Below are positions 22,279 through 32,549 of a DNA stretch of 64,000 nucleotides, piece by piece (the first letter of the stretch is position 1; each line of letters starts with the position of its first letter). Below the pieces are notes generated by a model. It did no database searches and had not been told where the DNA came from. It was given only the letters and a program-made list of their open reading frames with translations. This DNA is from Micrasema longulum (lineage: Eukaryota > Arthropoda > Insecta > Trichoptera > Brachycentridae): positions 124,001 to 188,000 of the forward strand of contig JAGVSM010000994.1 in the NCBI GenBank assembly GCA_022494885.1, written 5' to 3'. The translations under genes and the position numbers were made by a program.

Positions 22279-22879
22279 CCAACGTGTTGATAGGACATGT
22301 GCCGTAAATAGCTAACACTAACGTGCAATATTTCATAGTTTGCTAGATAAGCATCTGAAACGTCAGCCTAATTATCTCACGTGTACATAACAAATGATTA
22401 AGGAATGATACAGCTGATTGTTACAGTCCCCAAATTGTTGAGACTCAAGAGAAAAAAACAGTTGGTTGAAAAGAGAATGAATTATTTCCTATTCATGCAC
22501 TTTAAATATTTAAGTGAGTGCATGCTTTTTAAGACTTAAGTGGTCCTAAATGGATTTTATGATCGCGTAAATACCACGAAGTGAACTGCCTATTTATAGC
22601 CTGAAAAATAAATGTTCGCTATCGGTTATTTTTAAATATTTATTTATGAGAATTTATATCGATCCAAATATTTGATTATTTGAATAAATATGACTTTTGT
22701 AATGAGAAAACAGTTCGATGTATAAAAACTTTTTCCCGAAAGAGATTTATCATTTTACAACTCATAAAATTCTCGTGGCTATTGTGTAATACAGAATGTC
22801 TTATATATGAAAATAGAATTTAAAAATTAAGGTTATAAGAAAAGCAAAACGTGGCATTTAGTAAACAGAAATATTAAAA

Positions 22880-22985
22880 TGTATTTTGTATGCTGATGAT
22901 GCCGTGCTTCTTGCTAGCAGCAAAGAGCGCCGCGATTATGAACGCTCTCTTCATCGCTACATATCGAGACGGTATAAACTAACAT
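22880..22985 (+). mobile_element. LINE scrap with reverse-transcriptase YADD motif
   Basis: The + frame reads LKCILYADDAVLLASSKERR, which is the catalytic palm motif (YADD, two of the three metal-binding Asp) of a non-LTR reverse transcriptase. Nothing else of the enzyme is recognisable. The following block gattatgaacgctctcttca, then tatcgagacggtataaac, recurs at 30262-30312 without the RT part. Confidence 0.6.
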
Positions 22986-23363
22986 CGATATTTATGTACG
23001 AAAATGTGTTTATTTGTGTGAAAATTAAAAGTGTTTTCGTCGGTAATTGATCATGTTTTTCAGAAATTGTTAACGTTTTATATTTTTCGTACAAAAAACT
23101 TCATTTTACCTTTGTTGATAAAATTGAAGATAAATTTTATCTTGCCGTTAGAACGCGAACCCTGCAATTGGGAAATTATTTTAATTTTATAATTTTTTCT
23201 AACAATTTGAAATGAATAAGGATCTATGAAATACTATAGGGTAAAAATTTATTTTTGTACTTATATTCAAATTAAGGAAATATTCAAGTTTGCTAGAAAA
23301 ACTTCTTGATGGAAGAACAACTTTTACTCGTCTTCGGTTTTTAATGATATTATGTGGTTTCAG

Positions 23364-23443
23364 GTTTAGCCAGGATGCGTGGAAAGCTATTTCTAGTAGC
23401 TTTGTTGCTGGCTGTACTGGTTTGGGATGCCTCTGCTGAGAAG
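23364..23443 (+). CDS. SPARC: SPARC exon with start codon and signal peptide
   Basis: Acceptor gtggtttcag ends at 23363; 11 untranslated bases, then ATG at 23375. Encodes residues 1-23 and ends GAGAAG|GTAAGA, phase 0. The acceptor shows that transcription starts further upstream. Confidence 0.9.
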
Positions 23444-26400
23444 GTAAGAAAAAACCATAACATAGATACATGAATAAATCAATTAAAATAAGAACGGACG
23501 CTAGAGCCGTTTTGAGGGTGCGGCAGTGGACCTGGTTTGGACACGTGATGCGGATGTCTCAGGAGAGCCTTAACCCAGGTTGCCTCTTCTTAACACTCGG
23601 GGGCTCCCACCGTCCTGGAAGAATGAGGATCTTTCCGCTTTATTCGGCGGAACCTTAGTCTCTTAAGACGTGGGGTTGACGTGGGAGGAGGCAGGAGAAC
23701 TGGCTAGCCATAGGGTCTCCTGGAGGCGCCTGGTGATGTCCACATGCTTCGCTTAGGAGGGGAAGTGAAAAAAAAAGAAATGATTCATTAATAAATTTAA
23801 GAAACATAAAATTACGTTTTTTTAGATTAAATGTTCATATTATCCCTAGGTATTACATACATAAATCTAAGGTAGACAATTCTTAAGGTAATATTCCGTG
23901 CTAGAGAGGTTTATATTTTTTAAATCAAATAACACTAAATTGTTGATAGATATTTAACAGGAGTAGAGACACAGACCTATCATGGGTTGGTTAAAGTGGC
24001 CATTTTACTCATTGTCTAAAAGTCACCATTTTGCCTATGTTCTTAATATATTTGTATTGCTTAAATCATAATATTTGTATTGCTTAAATCATAATATTTG
24101 TATTGCTTAAATCAATCTATCCGTTGATTTTTTTAAAGTGAAAGAGCGTAAAGATTTATTGATTGTGATTTTCGTGAACAATTTCAGGATACGCCTGAAA
24201 ATACTTAAATTTTTTGCACTTGTTTTTTTTTGCTCTCAATAATTGAATAAGGTTTTTTTGAAAAATAAAGATGTTTGATCCACTCTTCTTTATTTTTATA
24301 ATGCCTGAAAACAATATGATCACTAAATAAATTTTTATTGAGACTAGTTTTTTTGGTTATGCAATTTCAGCACAGAAAACTGAGGAAAGGAAGGAAGCAT
24401 CATAGGACTACAGAAGCTCCAGATACCTCTGAAGATGACCAGTCAGACTTACAACTGCAGGTTGAAGATGCTGAGAAGCAGGCCGAGTCTCAGTTCCAGG
24501 TCAATATTGCTTTAGAGTTCATATAAAATAAAATCAGTATAATCATGTACAGTACAGCGTGACATTTCGTCAATAGAAAGATTGCTTTTTTTTTTCTTCT
24601 GCAGGAAAGCGAGCGTCTTCGTTTGAAGGAAATGAAGAAAGAAATTGAAGACGGAATGGATGCAAGAGCATTAGTGACCAATGAAATCTTCGAGGGTAAG
24701 ATATCCTTGACATCACAAGCTAAAAATATAAATACATTATATTGCAAATTGATTAGAAACCCACAGATAAGTAAACGAAACGACATGAAATTAAAGCACA
24801 CTTCTATATTAATATAAATTAGTTGTTGCCTTTTTAATTGAAGTCTTCACGATCTTTTAGATTTCTAATTTGTATGTCATTTGAAAAAATATATGTAAAC
24901 TTGTCTGTGTTATACGAGCATCACATTTTGATTGTAAATAATACATATAGTACGTGACATCTCCTGTTTGTTATAGATGCTTGCACCAAGATACACTGCA
25001 GTGCTGGTAGGATTTGTGAGCTGACTGAAGAGGGAGAGGCAGAGTGTATCTGCATCAGGGAATGCCCATATGAAACCGATGACAGGAGAAAGGTTAAAAC
25101 AGCAAAGTTTTTGACTTGTTGGACTAGAAAATAATAATGTAGCATTCGTTTCCTTTAGGCATACAGCAAATTTGGCATTGACAACGGAGGACAATTCGAC
25201 ATAATTTATTTTAGTTCTGCACGTAGCGAGTTCGTAGTTCATTGCCGGATTTGAGCAATAACATTTGCTGATTCCTTACTAATATTTGATGTAATATATT
25301 ACTAGTGTTTACCCGCGGCTTCGCTCACGTGGTATTGGGAAGAAATAAGCTAAGTAATTTTTGGTCGATTAGCAAAAAAAAATTTACCGACGGAATTATA
25401 TATTTTTGAGGGATAGAAAGTAGCTTGTATCGATTGCTAGCCCTCCAACTATCGCTATGAAAAAAAAATGACAGTCCGTTAGTTTGTGGCGACGTCGCAT
25501 CGTTATTCTGTTCACAAATCAAAAAACCTATTACAATGCCAAAACGAAAAGAAACTTGCCCACCACATACCGCACACCGCATCTGATGACATAAGTCTCT
25601 TTGGCGGTGCCTACATACACGGAAAAGTTGCTCGTTGCTGAATGAGAAAAGCTGCCCGAAGAAGCTCTCAGTAAACTGGTAGCCTTAGCATCTTCGTACT
25701 AAAGGAATGTAATCCAGAAGTACATAATATGCACTTCATTGGATTGAGAAAAGAGGGAAGTGAATTTTCCACAAAACGAAAAGCAAACCAAACTAACAAT
25801 AGATAAAGCAAGTCAATTATATCAATTGAAATAATTCATTTAAAAATTATTCTTATTGACATCCCACTTTACCGTCTACTCATTTTCAAATAATCTTGCT
25901 CATTGTTGAAATATTTTATATTTTTAACGTTGAATTTTTTTGATTCGGGATAAAAAATAAGTATTCTATTTTACATCTCGCCTCTCCGGCTATCCCTATG
26001 CAAAAAAGTATGTCAATCGGTCGCTCCGTTGAGACGTAAAGGAAACACGTACAATATTAGTATGAATCTCGTACATCTTATTTGTTTATTTAACCTTTTG
26101 TATTTGATGTTATTTGTACATTGGCGGGCTTATTGCCAAATGGCAATTTCTTCCAACCAACCAATAAAATTATAGTTTAATTTTTATAATTCAAGTTACA
26201 TAACATATTTAATAGAAAATAAAGATCAAAAAGCTAAAGATATATAAAAATAGAAATAAACGTATTTGTTTATAAATTACCTTAAATCAAAACTATTACT
26301 CAATGGGAAAAAGGCAAAAAGAGGAAAGATGAAAAGAGGAGAGATTAAGGAAGAGAAAGGAGATGTTTCTTCAGACGTGATTTAAACAGAGATAAGGTAG

Positions 26401-29075
26401 TAACATCTTTGATGGTGGATGGGAGACGATTGCACAGTCGAGCCACATGGACACTATATGCGTTAGAGAAGAAAGAGGAATTGTGGATGGGCATTAAGAG
26501 AGTGCCCTGAGAATAAGAACGAAGAGGTAAACCATGAACTGATAAGCGTTGAAATTTTTCACGCAGGTATAAAGGAGCGTTAGGACTATGAAGCACATTG
26601 AACAGAAGTAGAGGAAGTGATAGTCTCCCCGCTGTCTAATTTTGAGCCATTTCAGTTGCCTACGATAATCAGAAATGTGGTCATATTTCCTAAGACCAAA
26701 AATGTATCTTATGCATGTATTCTGAAGTCGTTCAAGTTTATCTTGCAACATATAATTATTCAACTTTTTTGTGTAGTAATGAACGACATGGATTCTCAAA
26801 CCGTGAATGTTTCAGGTCTGCACTAACCACAACGAGACCTGGGGATCTGACTGCGAAGTCCACCGTCACCGTTGCCTCTGCATGACTGGTCAGGATGGAT
26901 GCAAGGGAACTCAGTACAGCCACGTCCAGGTCGACTACTACGGAGAGTGCCGAGAGATGCCTGTAAGACTTTTTTTATCACTAAACTTCTAAGTTATAGA
27001 TTTTAAAAATTGATAATAGGAGTTTTAACACCGATTTTTTATCGCGTATTTTTTTGAGAGCTATCATGACGCCGACGCTTGCTCGCTTCACAACCATTTC
27101 CAAGAGTTCATCGTAAGTTCATCTGGACGTCATATGTTCCAGATATGGAAGAGAGATGGATTGATGATGATGATTTAAAAAAAAAATTATGGATAAGCAT
27201 TATATTTTTTTTTAAATCATATAATATTTTATATCATAGGCTATAAAATCATAAAATAATATTTTATAGCATAGGCTATAAAATATTATTTTAACGGCCA
27301 TAACCAGTTTTGGATTGATTTCATATATTCTTTTTCCATCAATTTTCCTTTTGTTTCTTTTAGGAATGCTCAATTGACGAGATGTCAGACTTCCCAAGGC
27401 GCATGCGTGACTGGCTGTTCAACATCATGCGTGACCTTGCCGACAGGAAGGAACTGTCAGAGTACTACCTGAAGATGGAGAGGGAGGCTGAGAGTAACCT
27501 CACTCGTCGCTGGACCAATGCTGCTATCTGGAAGTGGTGTGACTTGGATGCCAATGACAATGACAGGTCAGATATATTTTGAACACCACAGCGGCTGAAA
27601 TTTTACAAAAGAGCAAAAAACCCAGCTACCAAAAATCCATGATTTGTTCTTCATACCCAACACGACACGGTGTAATGTTTAGATAGGTATTTGCTAACTA
27701 ACCTTCATGTAAATTTTAAAACAAACGATTGCTTTTCAGGGCACTTTTGTGTTATTGTAATTACAACCATTTTGCTTTGTTTTCGCTAATCTAACGTGAT
27801 TGAGGATTAAGATTGGATTGAGGACTACTGATCATCTTATTACACGGCTCTTTATATGGTTTTTTGTTATATTTTAAATGAAGTAAACATTTCTTAGCTT
27901 TTTGCCTTGCGCTCTTTTGTTATTTTTCACTAAATTTGATATGATTGTTTACAGATTTGTTTCCCGTCACGAGCTGTTTCCCATTAGGGCTCCCTTGATG
28001 TCCTTGGAGCACTGCATTGGACCCTTCTTGAACAGTTGTGATGCTGATGATGATCATCGTATCACCCTCAACGAGTGGGGCAAATGCCTGGAGCTGGATG
28101 AGGTGATTCATTTCATACTGAATTCTTTAAAATACATAAAAAACAATGGTATTTTTATGAAATGTTGATTGGGTTTGGGTATAAAATTTTCCGTTTCCAT
28201 AATGATAAATTAGGCATTTTTTTGAGTAGGTTGGACACATTGTATTTCTAAATAAGTTTTATCTTAGTGAATGATCAATTTATTAATTTATTTGTTTATT
28301 TATTTACATACATACGTTTATTGTACATTATTTGAGACCCCATGGGGCTAAAAGTCCTGCGTTGAGATGGGACAAGCAATTATATGACACAGACACATGT
28401 ATATCGTATATCACCACAAATAAAGGATTAGAAACATAAAAAATAATTATAAAAAATATTTATAATACATATAAGGCACATCAATATAGTAAACAGTAAA
28501 CTCAAGCATTTGGAAAATGATGAAAAAATTAACCTTATTTTTCTTTTTCTATGAATGTAATTATTATACAGATGTACCCATAACCGGTTTCATAGCCCTC
28601 ATCATATTTGTTACCCTAAAGGATAAACCACGGGAAGCACATTAAACGAAATGTTCAAAACAAGATTTCTGATTGGGCGATTTTTAAAACAGCATAACAT
28701 GAAATAATTTCAACCTATAAAGAACTCAATGTAAAATAGTGTTTTTTTTTGTAATAATACAACGTATTAAAATAGCGTATCTGAGGCTACTGATGTTTTT
28801 TGCATTAAAACAAAGTGAACTTTAGATTTTTATTTCAACTTAAAAAAGTTTTTTAGGACGAAAGTAGACTTCGGTGTTTCAAGAATAAAATAGCTTTTTG
28901 CGATAGTTTTTACATTTTTAACTTCAAAAACCGAATTCCCGTGTTTAATCCTCTAAGGTACAAGATATTATATCATAAAACTAATGTAGACGTTGGTATC
29001 TAATGTTTATTATATTTTTTCCAGGGGGAATTAGATCACCAATGTGATGACTTCAATGAAGCAAATAATGAATAA
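23375..29075 (+). CDS. SPARC: SPARC (osteonectin/BM-40), secreted Ca2+- and collagen-binding matrix protein
   Basis: Join of 23375-23443, 24371-24499, 24605-24695, 24977-25092, 26816-26962, 27364-27566, 27955-28102 and 29025-29075; 954 bases, 317 residues plus TAA, frame kept at every junction. Order: signal peptide 1-21 (LFLVALLLAVLVWDASA); basic then acidic domain I, about 24-97; cysteine-rich follistatin-like domain, about 99-186, with sequon N141-E-T; extracellular calcium-binding helical domain, about 187-317. EF-hand 1 spans D246-E258 and has the one-residue insertion typical of SPARC; EF-hand 2 is canonical, D281-E292 (DADDDHRITLNE), bracketed by C280 and C296. A second sequon is N229-L-T. 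In animals SPARC chaperones and binds collagen IV in basement membranes; that role here is inferred from family. C243 and C308 look like an extra pair. The size is close to other insect SPARCs. The start was chosen as the only ATG giving a signal peptide after the acceptor. Confidence 0.95.
23480..23775 (+). mobile_element. LINE 3' end in SPARC intron
   Basis: Fragments RAVLRVRQWTWFGHVMRMSQ, then RHGVDVGGGRRTG in another frame, are the C-terminus of an insect LINE reverse transcriptase (WFGHVMRM is typical). It ends with an A-run at 23768. It is on the same strand as SPARC, between coding exons 1 and 2. GC-richer than surrounding intron, so a relatively young insertion. Confidence 0.75.
23950..24045 (+). 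repeat. FB-A fragment in SPARC intron
   Basis: Diverged left-arm sequence: gacctatcatgggttggtta, aagtggccattttactca and ccattttgcctatgttc. Confidence 0.4.
24049..24114 (+). repeat. Three-copy tandem repeat, 23-base unit
   Basis: Unit atatttgtattgcttaaatc ata repeated almost exactly three times. Lies in SPARC intron, at the edge of the FB-A fragment. Confidence 0.85.
24371..24499 (+). CDS. SPARC: SPARC coding exon 2 (domain I)
   Basis: Acceptor atgcaatttcag; encodes residues 24-66, a Lys/Arg/His-rich patch (HRKLRKGRKHHR) followed by acidic and Gln-rich sequence. Donor CAG|GTCAAT is a weak match to consensus. Phase 0. Confidence 0.9.
24605..24695 (+). CDS. SPARC: SPARC coding exon 3 (domain I helix)
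   Basis: Acceptor tttcttctgcag with a strong pyrimidine tract; residues 67-96 plus the first base of Asp97. Charged, probably helical (ERLRLKEMKKEIEDGMDARA). Donor GTAAGA, phase 1. Confidence 0.9.
24977..25092 (+). CDS. SPARC: SPARC coding exon 4 (start of follistatin-like domain)
   Basis: Acceptor tgtttgttatag; residues 97-135 with six cysteines (ACTKIHCSAGRICELTEEGE, AECICIREC). Donor AAG|GTTAAA is non-optimal, yet the next exon joins in frame. Phase 0. Confidence 0.9.
25295..26070 (+). mobile_element. Dispersed repeat in SPARC intron 4
   Basis: Starts actagtgtttacccgcggct then tcgctcacgtgg, and ends gcctctccggctatccctat, atgtcaatcggtcgctccgt and acaatattagtatg. These head and tail blocks are of the type found at the borders of common insect dispersed repeats (family knowledge; class not assigned). 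Only short ORFs are present. Confidence 0.5.
26100..26812 (-). mobile_element. LINE C-terminus, antisense in SPARC intron 4
   Basis: Minus-strand ORFs (26799-26494 and 26596-26345) together read LERLQNTCIRYIFGLRKYDH, YRRQLKWLKIRQRGDYHFLY, NAPLYLREKFQRLSVHGLPL, IHNSSFFSNAYSVHVARLCN and TLSLFKSRLKKHLLSLP. This is the C-terminal region of a Jockey/CR1-like reverse transcriptase with one frameshift. The 3' untranslated part (26340-26100) matches 40165-40278 plus 40715-40900 on the other strand. It ends immediately upstream of exon 5's acceptor. Confidence 0.8.
26816..26962 (+). CDS. SPARC: SPARC coding exon 5 (follistatin-like core)
   Basis: Acceptor gaatgtttcag; residues 136-184 (VCTNHNETWGSDCEVHRHRC, LCMTGQDGCKG, VDYYGECREMP). 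Carries the N-glycosylation sequon NET. Donor CCT|GTAAGA, phase 0. A LINE ends just upstream in intron 4. Confidence 0.95.
27364..27566 (+). CDS. SPARC: SPARC coding exon 6 (EC-domain helices, start of EF-hand 1)
   Basis: Acceptor gtttcttttag; residues 185-251 and two bases of Arg252. Contains DFPRRMRDWLFNIMRDLADR and WTNAAIWKWCDLDANDND. Donor AG|GTCAGA, phase 2. Confidence 0.95.
27955..28102 (+). CDS. SPARC: SPARC coding exon 7 (EF-hand pair)
   Basis: Acceptor gattgtttacag; finishes EF-hand 1 (FVSRHEL) and encodes EHCIGPFLNSCDADDDHRIT then LNEWGKCLELDE, containing EF-hand 2. Donor GAG|GTGATT, phase 0. Confidence 0.95.
28280..28420 (-). repeat. Possible LINE tail, antisense
   Basis: The + strand has aatttatttgtttatttatt, then gagaccccatggggctaaaa and ttgagatgggacaag. 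Read in reverse it is a GC-richer block ending in an AAAT-type simple repeat, like a LINE 3' end. No second copy was found in the window. Confidence 0.35.
28605..28985. mobile_element. Repeat J, copy 1, in SPARC intron 7
   Basis: Ends taccctaaaggataaaccac ggg and cccgtgtttaatcctctaag gta are inverted. Interior blocks (acaaagtgaactttagattt, taaaatagctttttgcgata) match the reverse complement of 42930-43130. No transposase. Confidence 0.6.
29025..29075 (+). CDS. SPARC: SPARC terminal coding exon
   Basis: Acceptor tattttttccag; encodes GELDHQCDDFNEANNE and TAA at 29073-29075. Alternative stop by reading through the exon 7 donor would lose C308. Acidic tail; the vertebrate-type DLVI ending is absent. 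Confidence 0.85.
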   Translation, partial: GELDHQCDDFNEANNE

Positions 29076-29292
29076 ATTACTTTAAAATAAATCATTGATA
29101 TGATACAATATGGTGCTGAAAATAATTAAGATAATATTCGAAGAGTGTCGAACGAAAGTATGCATTTATTAAATCAAATACCTGTTGAGATACTTTTACT
29201 GTAAAGTAAGATCAATACGTCTTAAAAAAAATTATGTAATAACATTGAATCCTAATCATTTATAAGGATAAATTATATTTTTATTTAATAAA
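29071..29292 (+). terminator. SPARC 3' UTR and polyadenylation signals
   Basis: AATAAA hexamers occur at 29071 (overlapping the stop), 29086 and 29287. The last is followed by T-rich sequence and is the most plausible functional signal. The choice cannot be settled from sequence. Confidence 0.5.
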
Positions 29293-29741
29293 AATAGATT
29301 TCTTGATATAAAAATTGAAAAATCATTATTACTGGTTTCCCTTTCTTCAATACCATCTACCGATAATCAATTGAAACATACAGGTTTGGGTCCGTACTCT
29401 TTACATTTCAGTGAAATTAGTTTAGGTTCGAGTCTTGGATATTAGTTTAGACAAAATCGACAGGGTTTCGTCAAAATTTTTCGTTTTTTCACAACGGGTT
29501 GAATGAAAAAAGTGAGATAAATCAACCCATTTTGACGAAAGGGCAGCATTAGATAACTTAAATACCTTTTTTAATTTAACATTTTGTGGTGCATTGTCCC
29601 ATAGGCACTTTATAAATCATGTGACATTCGCTAATTTACATAGATCCATACCACATGTTTAAAATATATTTTAAATTAACAGTTTGTATTTATACGCCAC
29701 TCACGAGTTTAGTATATTAGTTAGAACAATATATTATAGTT

Positions 29742-29922
29742 TGACGTTTTTGCTACACGAAGGTAAGACAATCAGTCTTACGCTTCAGGTGCCGGTCCAA
29801 GGAATGAAATGTAAAAAAACACAATTTTAAATAAATATTTCGTTTTAACCATGTTGGAAATCAAACCCGAGACCTCTTGCATGGTAGGCAAACGCGCTGA
29901 CCACTATACCACGAGGTTGACA
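29742..29922 (-). mobile_element. SINE-A copy, 3'-shortened
   Basis: Minus strand: tRNA-like head cctcgtggtatagtggtcag, anticodon-arm region ttgcctaccatgcaagaggt, B-box ggtttgatttcc, then body gcctgaagcgtaagactgat. The body stops before the usual cagtgcccc block. Confidence 0.75.
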
Positions 29923-31300
29923 AAGTTCTTAAATTTACACATCGAAATTCGCAGAGCCTCTTGAAAAAATAAATAAAAAAATATCGAAATAGTACATTTA
30001 ATGATAAAATGCAATACATTATATTTTTATTTACATTTTTTTACTAACCTGCTTAACTTATTTTAATTTTAATATTTATGCACAAAATTATTACAGTTAT
30101 ATTAAGTTGCTTTGCTATCTACCTAGAATAAGGAAACCCTGTTCTAAGATGGTGAAAAGTGTATTATTTTACCATCTAAATACTCAATAATATGTTAAAC
30201 GTTGCATCCTCTAGATACAGATATAATAGGGACTTGAAAAAGTTCTCGCAAAAAGCATCTGTGCCTCGATTATGAACGCTATCTTCATCTGTATATATCG
30301 AGACGGTATACTTAACTTCTGTACTATCTGTATCTTACCTCAATATGTTCCACCTACTTGTCATATCGACATTATATATATGATCGAAACAAGCCAATGG
30401 AATGACCGCAAACAATTAGTCCGCGATCCTTTCGTCATTAACATTTAAAATAAATCTTATTTATAGTTTAAATAGGCTTCTGTAATAAAAAGTGCTCACT
30501 TCAAAGCAATTATGAATTCCAATAAATCCCAATTCAAGCAAAATATGCTCGCTTAAACATGAATTTTGTATGAGTTTTGGAAATCACCAAGACGGTACGC
30601 TTAACGATCGTCTGTATGTATCTACCGATCGACTACAAAGCCGGCTCCTTAAACGTTTCGATATATACACTCGGAAAGATAGTAAAACAGATGGAAAAAA
30701 TATAATAACTAAATAATTTTTTAAGCGTGGTAACTTTCTAACGCCTTATTTGTTAATAAGACAGAACCTAGCGACATTATTTTAACATCTAGGCGTTTGT
30801 TTTATTAAAGAGACAGTTTTGTCAGAATTTAATTCGACTTCAAAACATATTTATTTTTCTCTCAAATTTATAATAGATTTTTAAGAAAAAAAGTGCCAAC
30901 CTCAAAACGATTAAAAATTTTAATAAATCATAATTAAAAAAAAATTGCTCGGTGGAACAAAATTTTTGACACTTTTAATGCGTAGATAAACGTATCGAGG
31001 GGTTCTAGACCCATCGGTATAAACCAATGTACTTACATGAAAACTTGATGGTGGGGGTATCGGTACTATACCTTTGTAGTCGGTCGGGAGACTTTTATCT
31101 TCAACTATGACGTCATCCTGAAGCTATGTCATTTTAGAACGTAGATATGTGTACCGTGTAGTGTAGGAAGTAGTCGCTAGCGATGGACAATACTTTTAAT
31201 TGTGTTTTTTACTAGTTTAATTAAAAATAAAGCATTAACTTTTACGAAAAAATAGAGAGCATTTGTTCAAGTCCCCAATACGCGAAAAAAAAGGTATTAT
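29923..31300. other. AT-rich interval, no gene seen
   Basis: Contains the block at 30262-30312 (gattatgaacgctatcttca, tatcgagacggtatac) shared with 22935-22983; related gacggtacgcttaacgatcg occurs at 30592. No ORF of interest. Confidence 0.4.
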
Positions 31301-31480
31301 TTGAATCGGCTTGTGGTCCTGTGACTAGTATCGTAGACTTACGGATCAAAGGTTCGAGGTTCGCACCCCGCTCTACCACAACTTGACTCCCATTTTTTTA
31401 TAGTGAGTTATTTACAGCTCGTTGAAAATGACCACAAAAAATTGAAATATTTGGGTAAATAGTAAGAACCCAAATGTTTT
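31301..31480 (+). mobile_element. SINE-B copy
   Basis: Head cggcttgtggtcctgtgact, B-box ggttcgcaccccgctctacc, body gtgagttatttacagctcgt and aaatatttgggtaaatagta. An RTE LINE fragment follows directly. Confidence 0.75.
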
Positions 31481-31519
31481 TTTCAAATAATGATAGAAAA
31501 AAGTGGTTACATAAACAAC

Positions 31520-31895
31520 AACCACAATAAACCATCACGCCGTTTCCCCGTAAGAGTTGGCAGAGAGGATAGGACGCCACATCACTCTATCTTTGCATAC
31601 AGATCTCGCTTCCTCTACATTCATTCATCTTCTCATACACGCGCGCCGACTATTCCGACTTTCGACATGTCCATCTTCAAGTATTTGTTGAATTTGGTTA
31701 AACAATGTCTTTCTCGGTCTTCCTCTATTTCTGCATCCATCAACATTCGCATTGTTAATATTCTTAGCCGCTCTTTCGCTGTCCATTTGCTCTACATGTC
31801 CAAACCAGCGCAGAGCTCCTTTCTTGATTTTGTCGATAATGCCTTACTCATAATGCCCAATCTCAGCCCTACATAATGTACGGATCTCATAATAA
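31520..31895 (-). mobile_element. RTE-like LINE 3' fragment, second copy
   Basis: Nearly the same as 1158-1440: catcacgccgtttccccgta, gatagaacgccacatcactc-type block, ctctacatgtccaaaccagc and gagctcctttcttgattttg. It keeps a segment (about 31675-31745) that the first copy has lost. Orientation as in the first copy, antisense. Confidence 0.7.
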
Positions 31896-31924
31896 AATAA
31901 TAAAGAACTTTAAAAATTTGTTAA

Positions 31925-31990
31925 TATTAACATATTACTACAGAGATGGAGAACATACAGTTTCGCAGTAGTTGAAACTATCAGGTAACA
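31925..31990 (+). repeat. FB-A tip fragment
   Basis: ttaatattaacatattacta then cagagatggagaacat matches the outer FB-A end at 45530. Similarity stops after about 50 bases. Confidence 0.5.
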
Positions 31991-32208
31991 TGCTGATTTA
32001 AAAAAAAATATTAAAGTCAAAATATTTTTGGTAAGCATTTTGTATATTATGTAGAAATGTAATTTTATTTTAATTTTACCATTTACACCACAATTTTTTT
32101 TTTTATGTTTGCATAGTAGTTACAAATATATACATATTTTTTTACCATTTCAACAATCCAACAACTATGAATATTTCGAAAACATTGGACAGTCTTCTAT
32201 ACAAATCA

Positions 32209-32465
32209 TTATTGATACGCCTCAAGATTCTTCTCACTAGACAAAACAATATGTTCATACACCTCCTTAAGCCGCGGCTCAGGGTATTGTTTAAACTCAA
32301 CTAATTTATGATTAATTTCCAAGAATGAAAGGTATTTCGCATTAGGCTCCCCTTTAGACAACAAAAGGTTACCTTTTGTTGGCGTAAGACAGTGGTCTTT
32401 TGTCCTAATGTCAATTCTATTTGGAGTAAATGTCAAGAAGGCTGAAGCGAATATATTATGTCACA
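32209..32465 (-). CDS. Unidentified ORF, about 82 open codons
   Basis: The minus strand is open from about 32465 to a stop at 32209-32211; the first Met of the frame is at about 32436. The product includes RIDIRTKDHCLTPTKGNL, then LSKGEPNAKYLSFLEINHKL, VEFKQYPEPRLKEVYEHIV and LSSEKNLEAYQ. Composition is mixed and not low complexity, unlike chance ORFs in this AT-rich DNA. No splice sites or domains were recognised. It may be a fragment of a gene or element. Confidence 0.25.
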
Positions 32466-32549
32466 GAGCTTATCACCTACTCGCCTATGACAAAATGACA
32501 TTATGGAAAAAATGGCAAGGAATCTTGGAGTGGATAAAAAAATATCGTT

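Noticed and set aside
24623..24817. ORF running from SPARC exon 3 into the intron
   Set aside because: It is exon 3 read through its donor at 24696; the spliced frame continues into exon 4.
27902..28168. 88-codon ORF around SPARC exon 7
   Set aside because: The part before 27955 is intron and the part after 28102 is intron; only the exon is coding.
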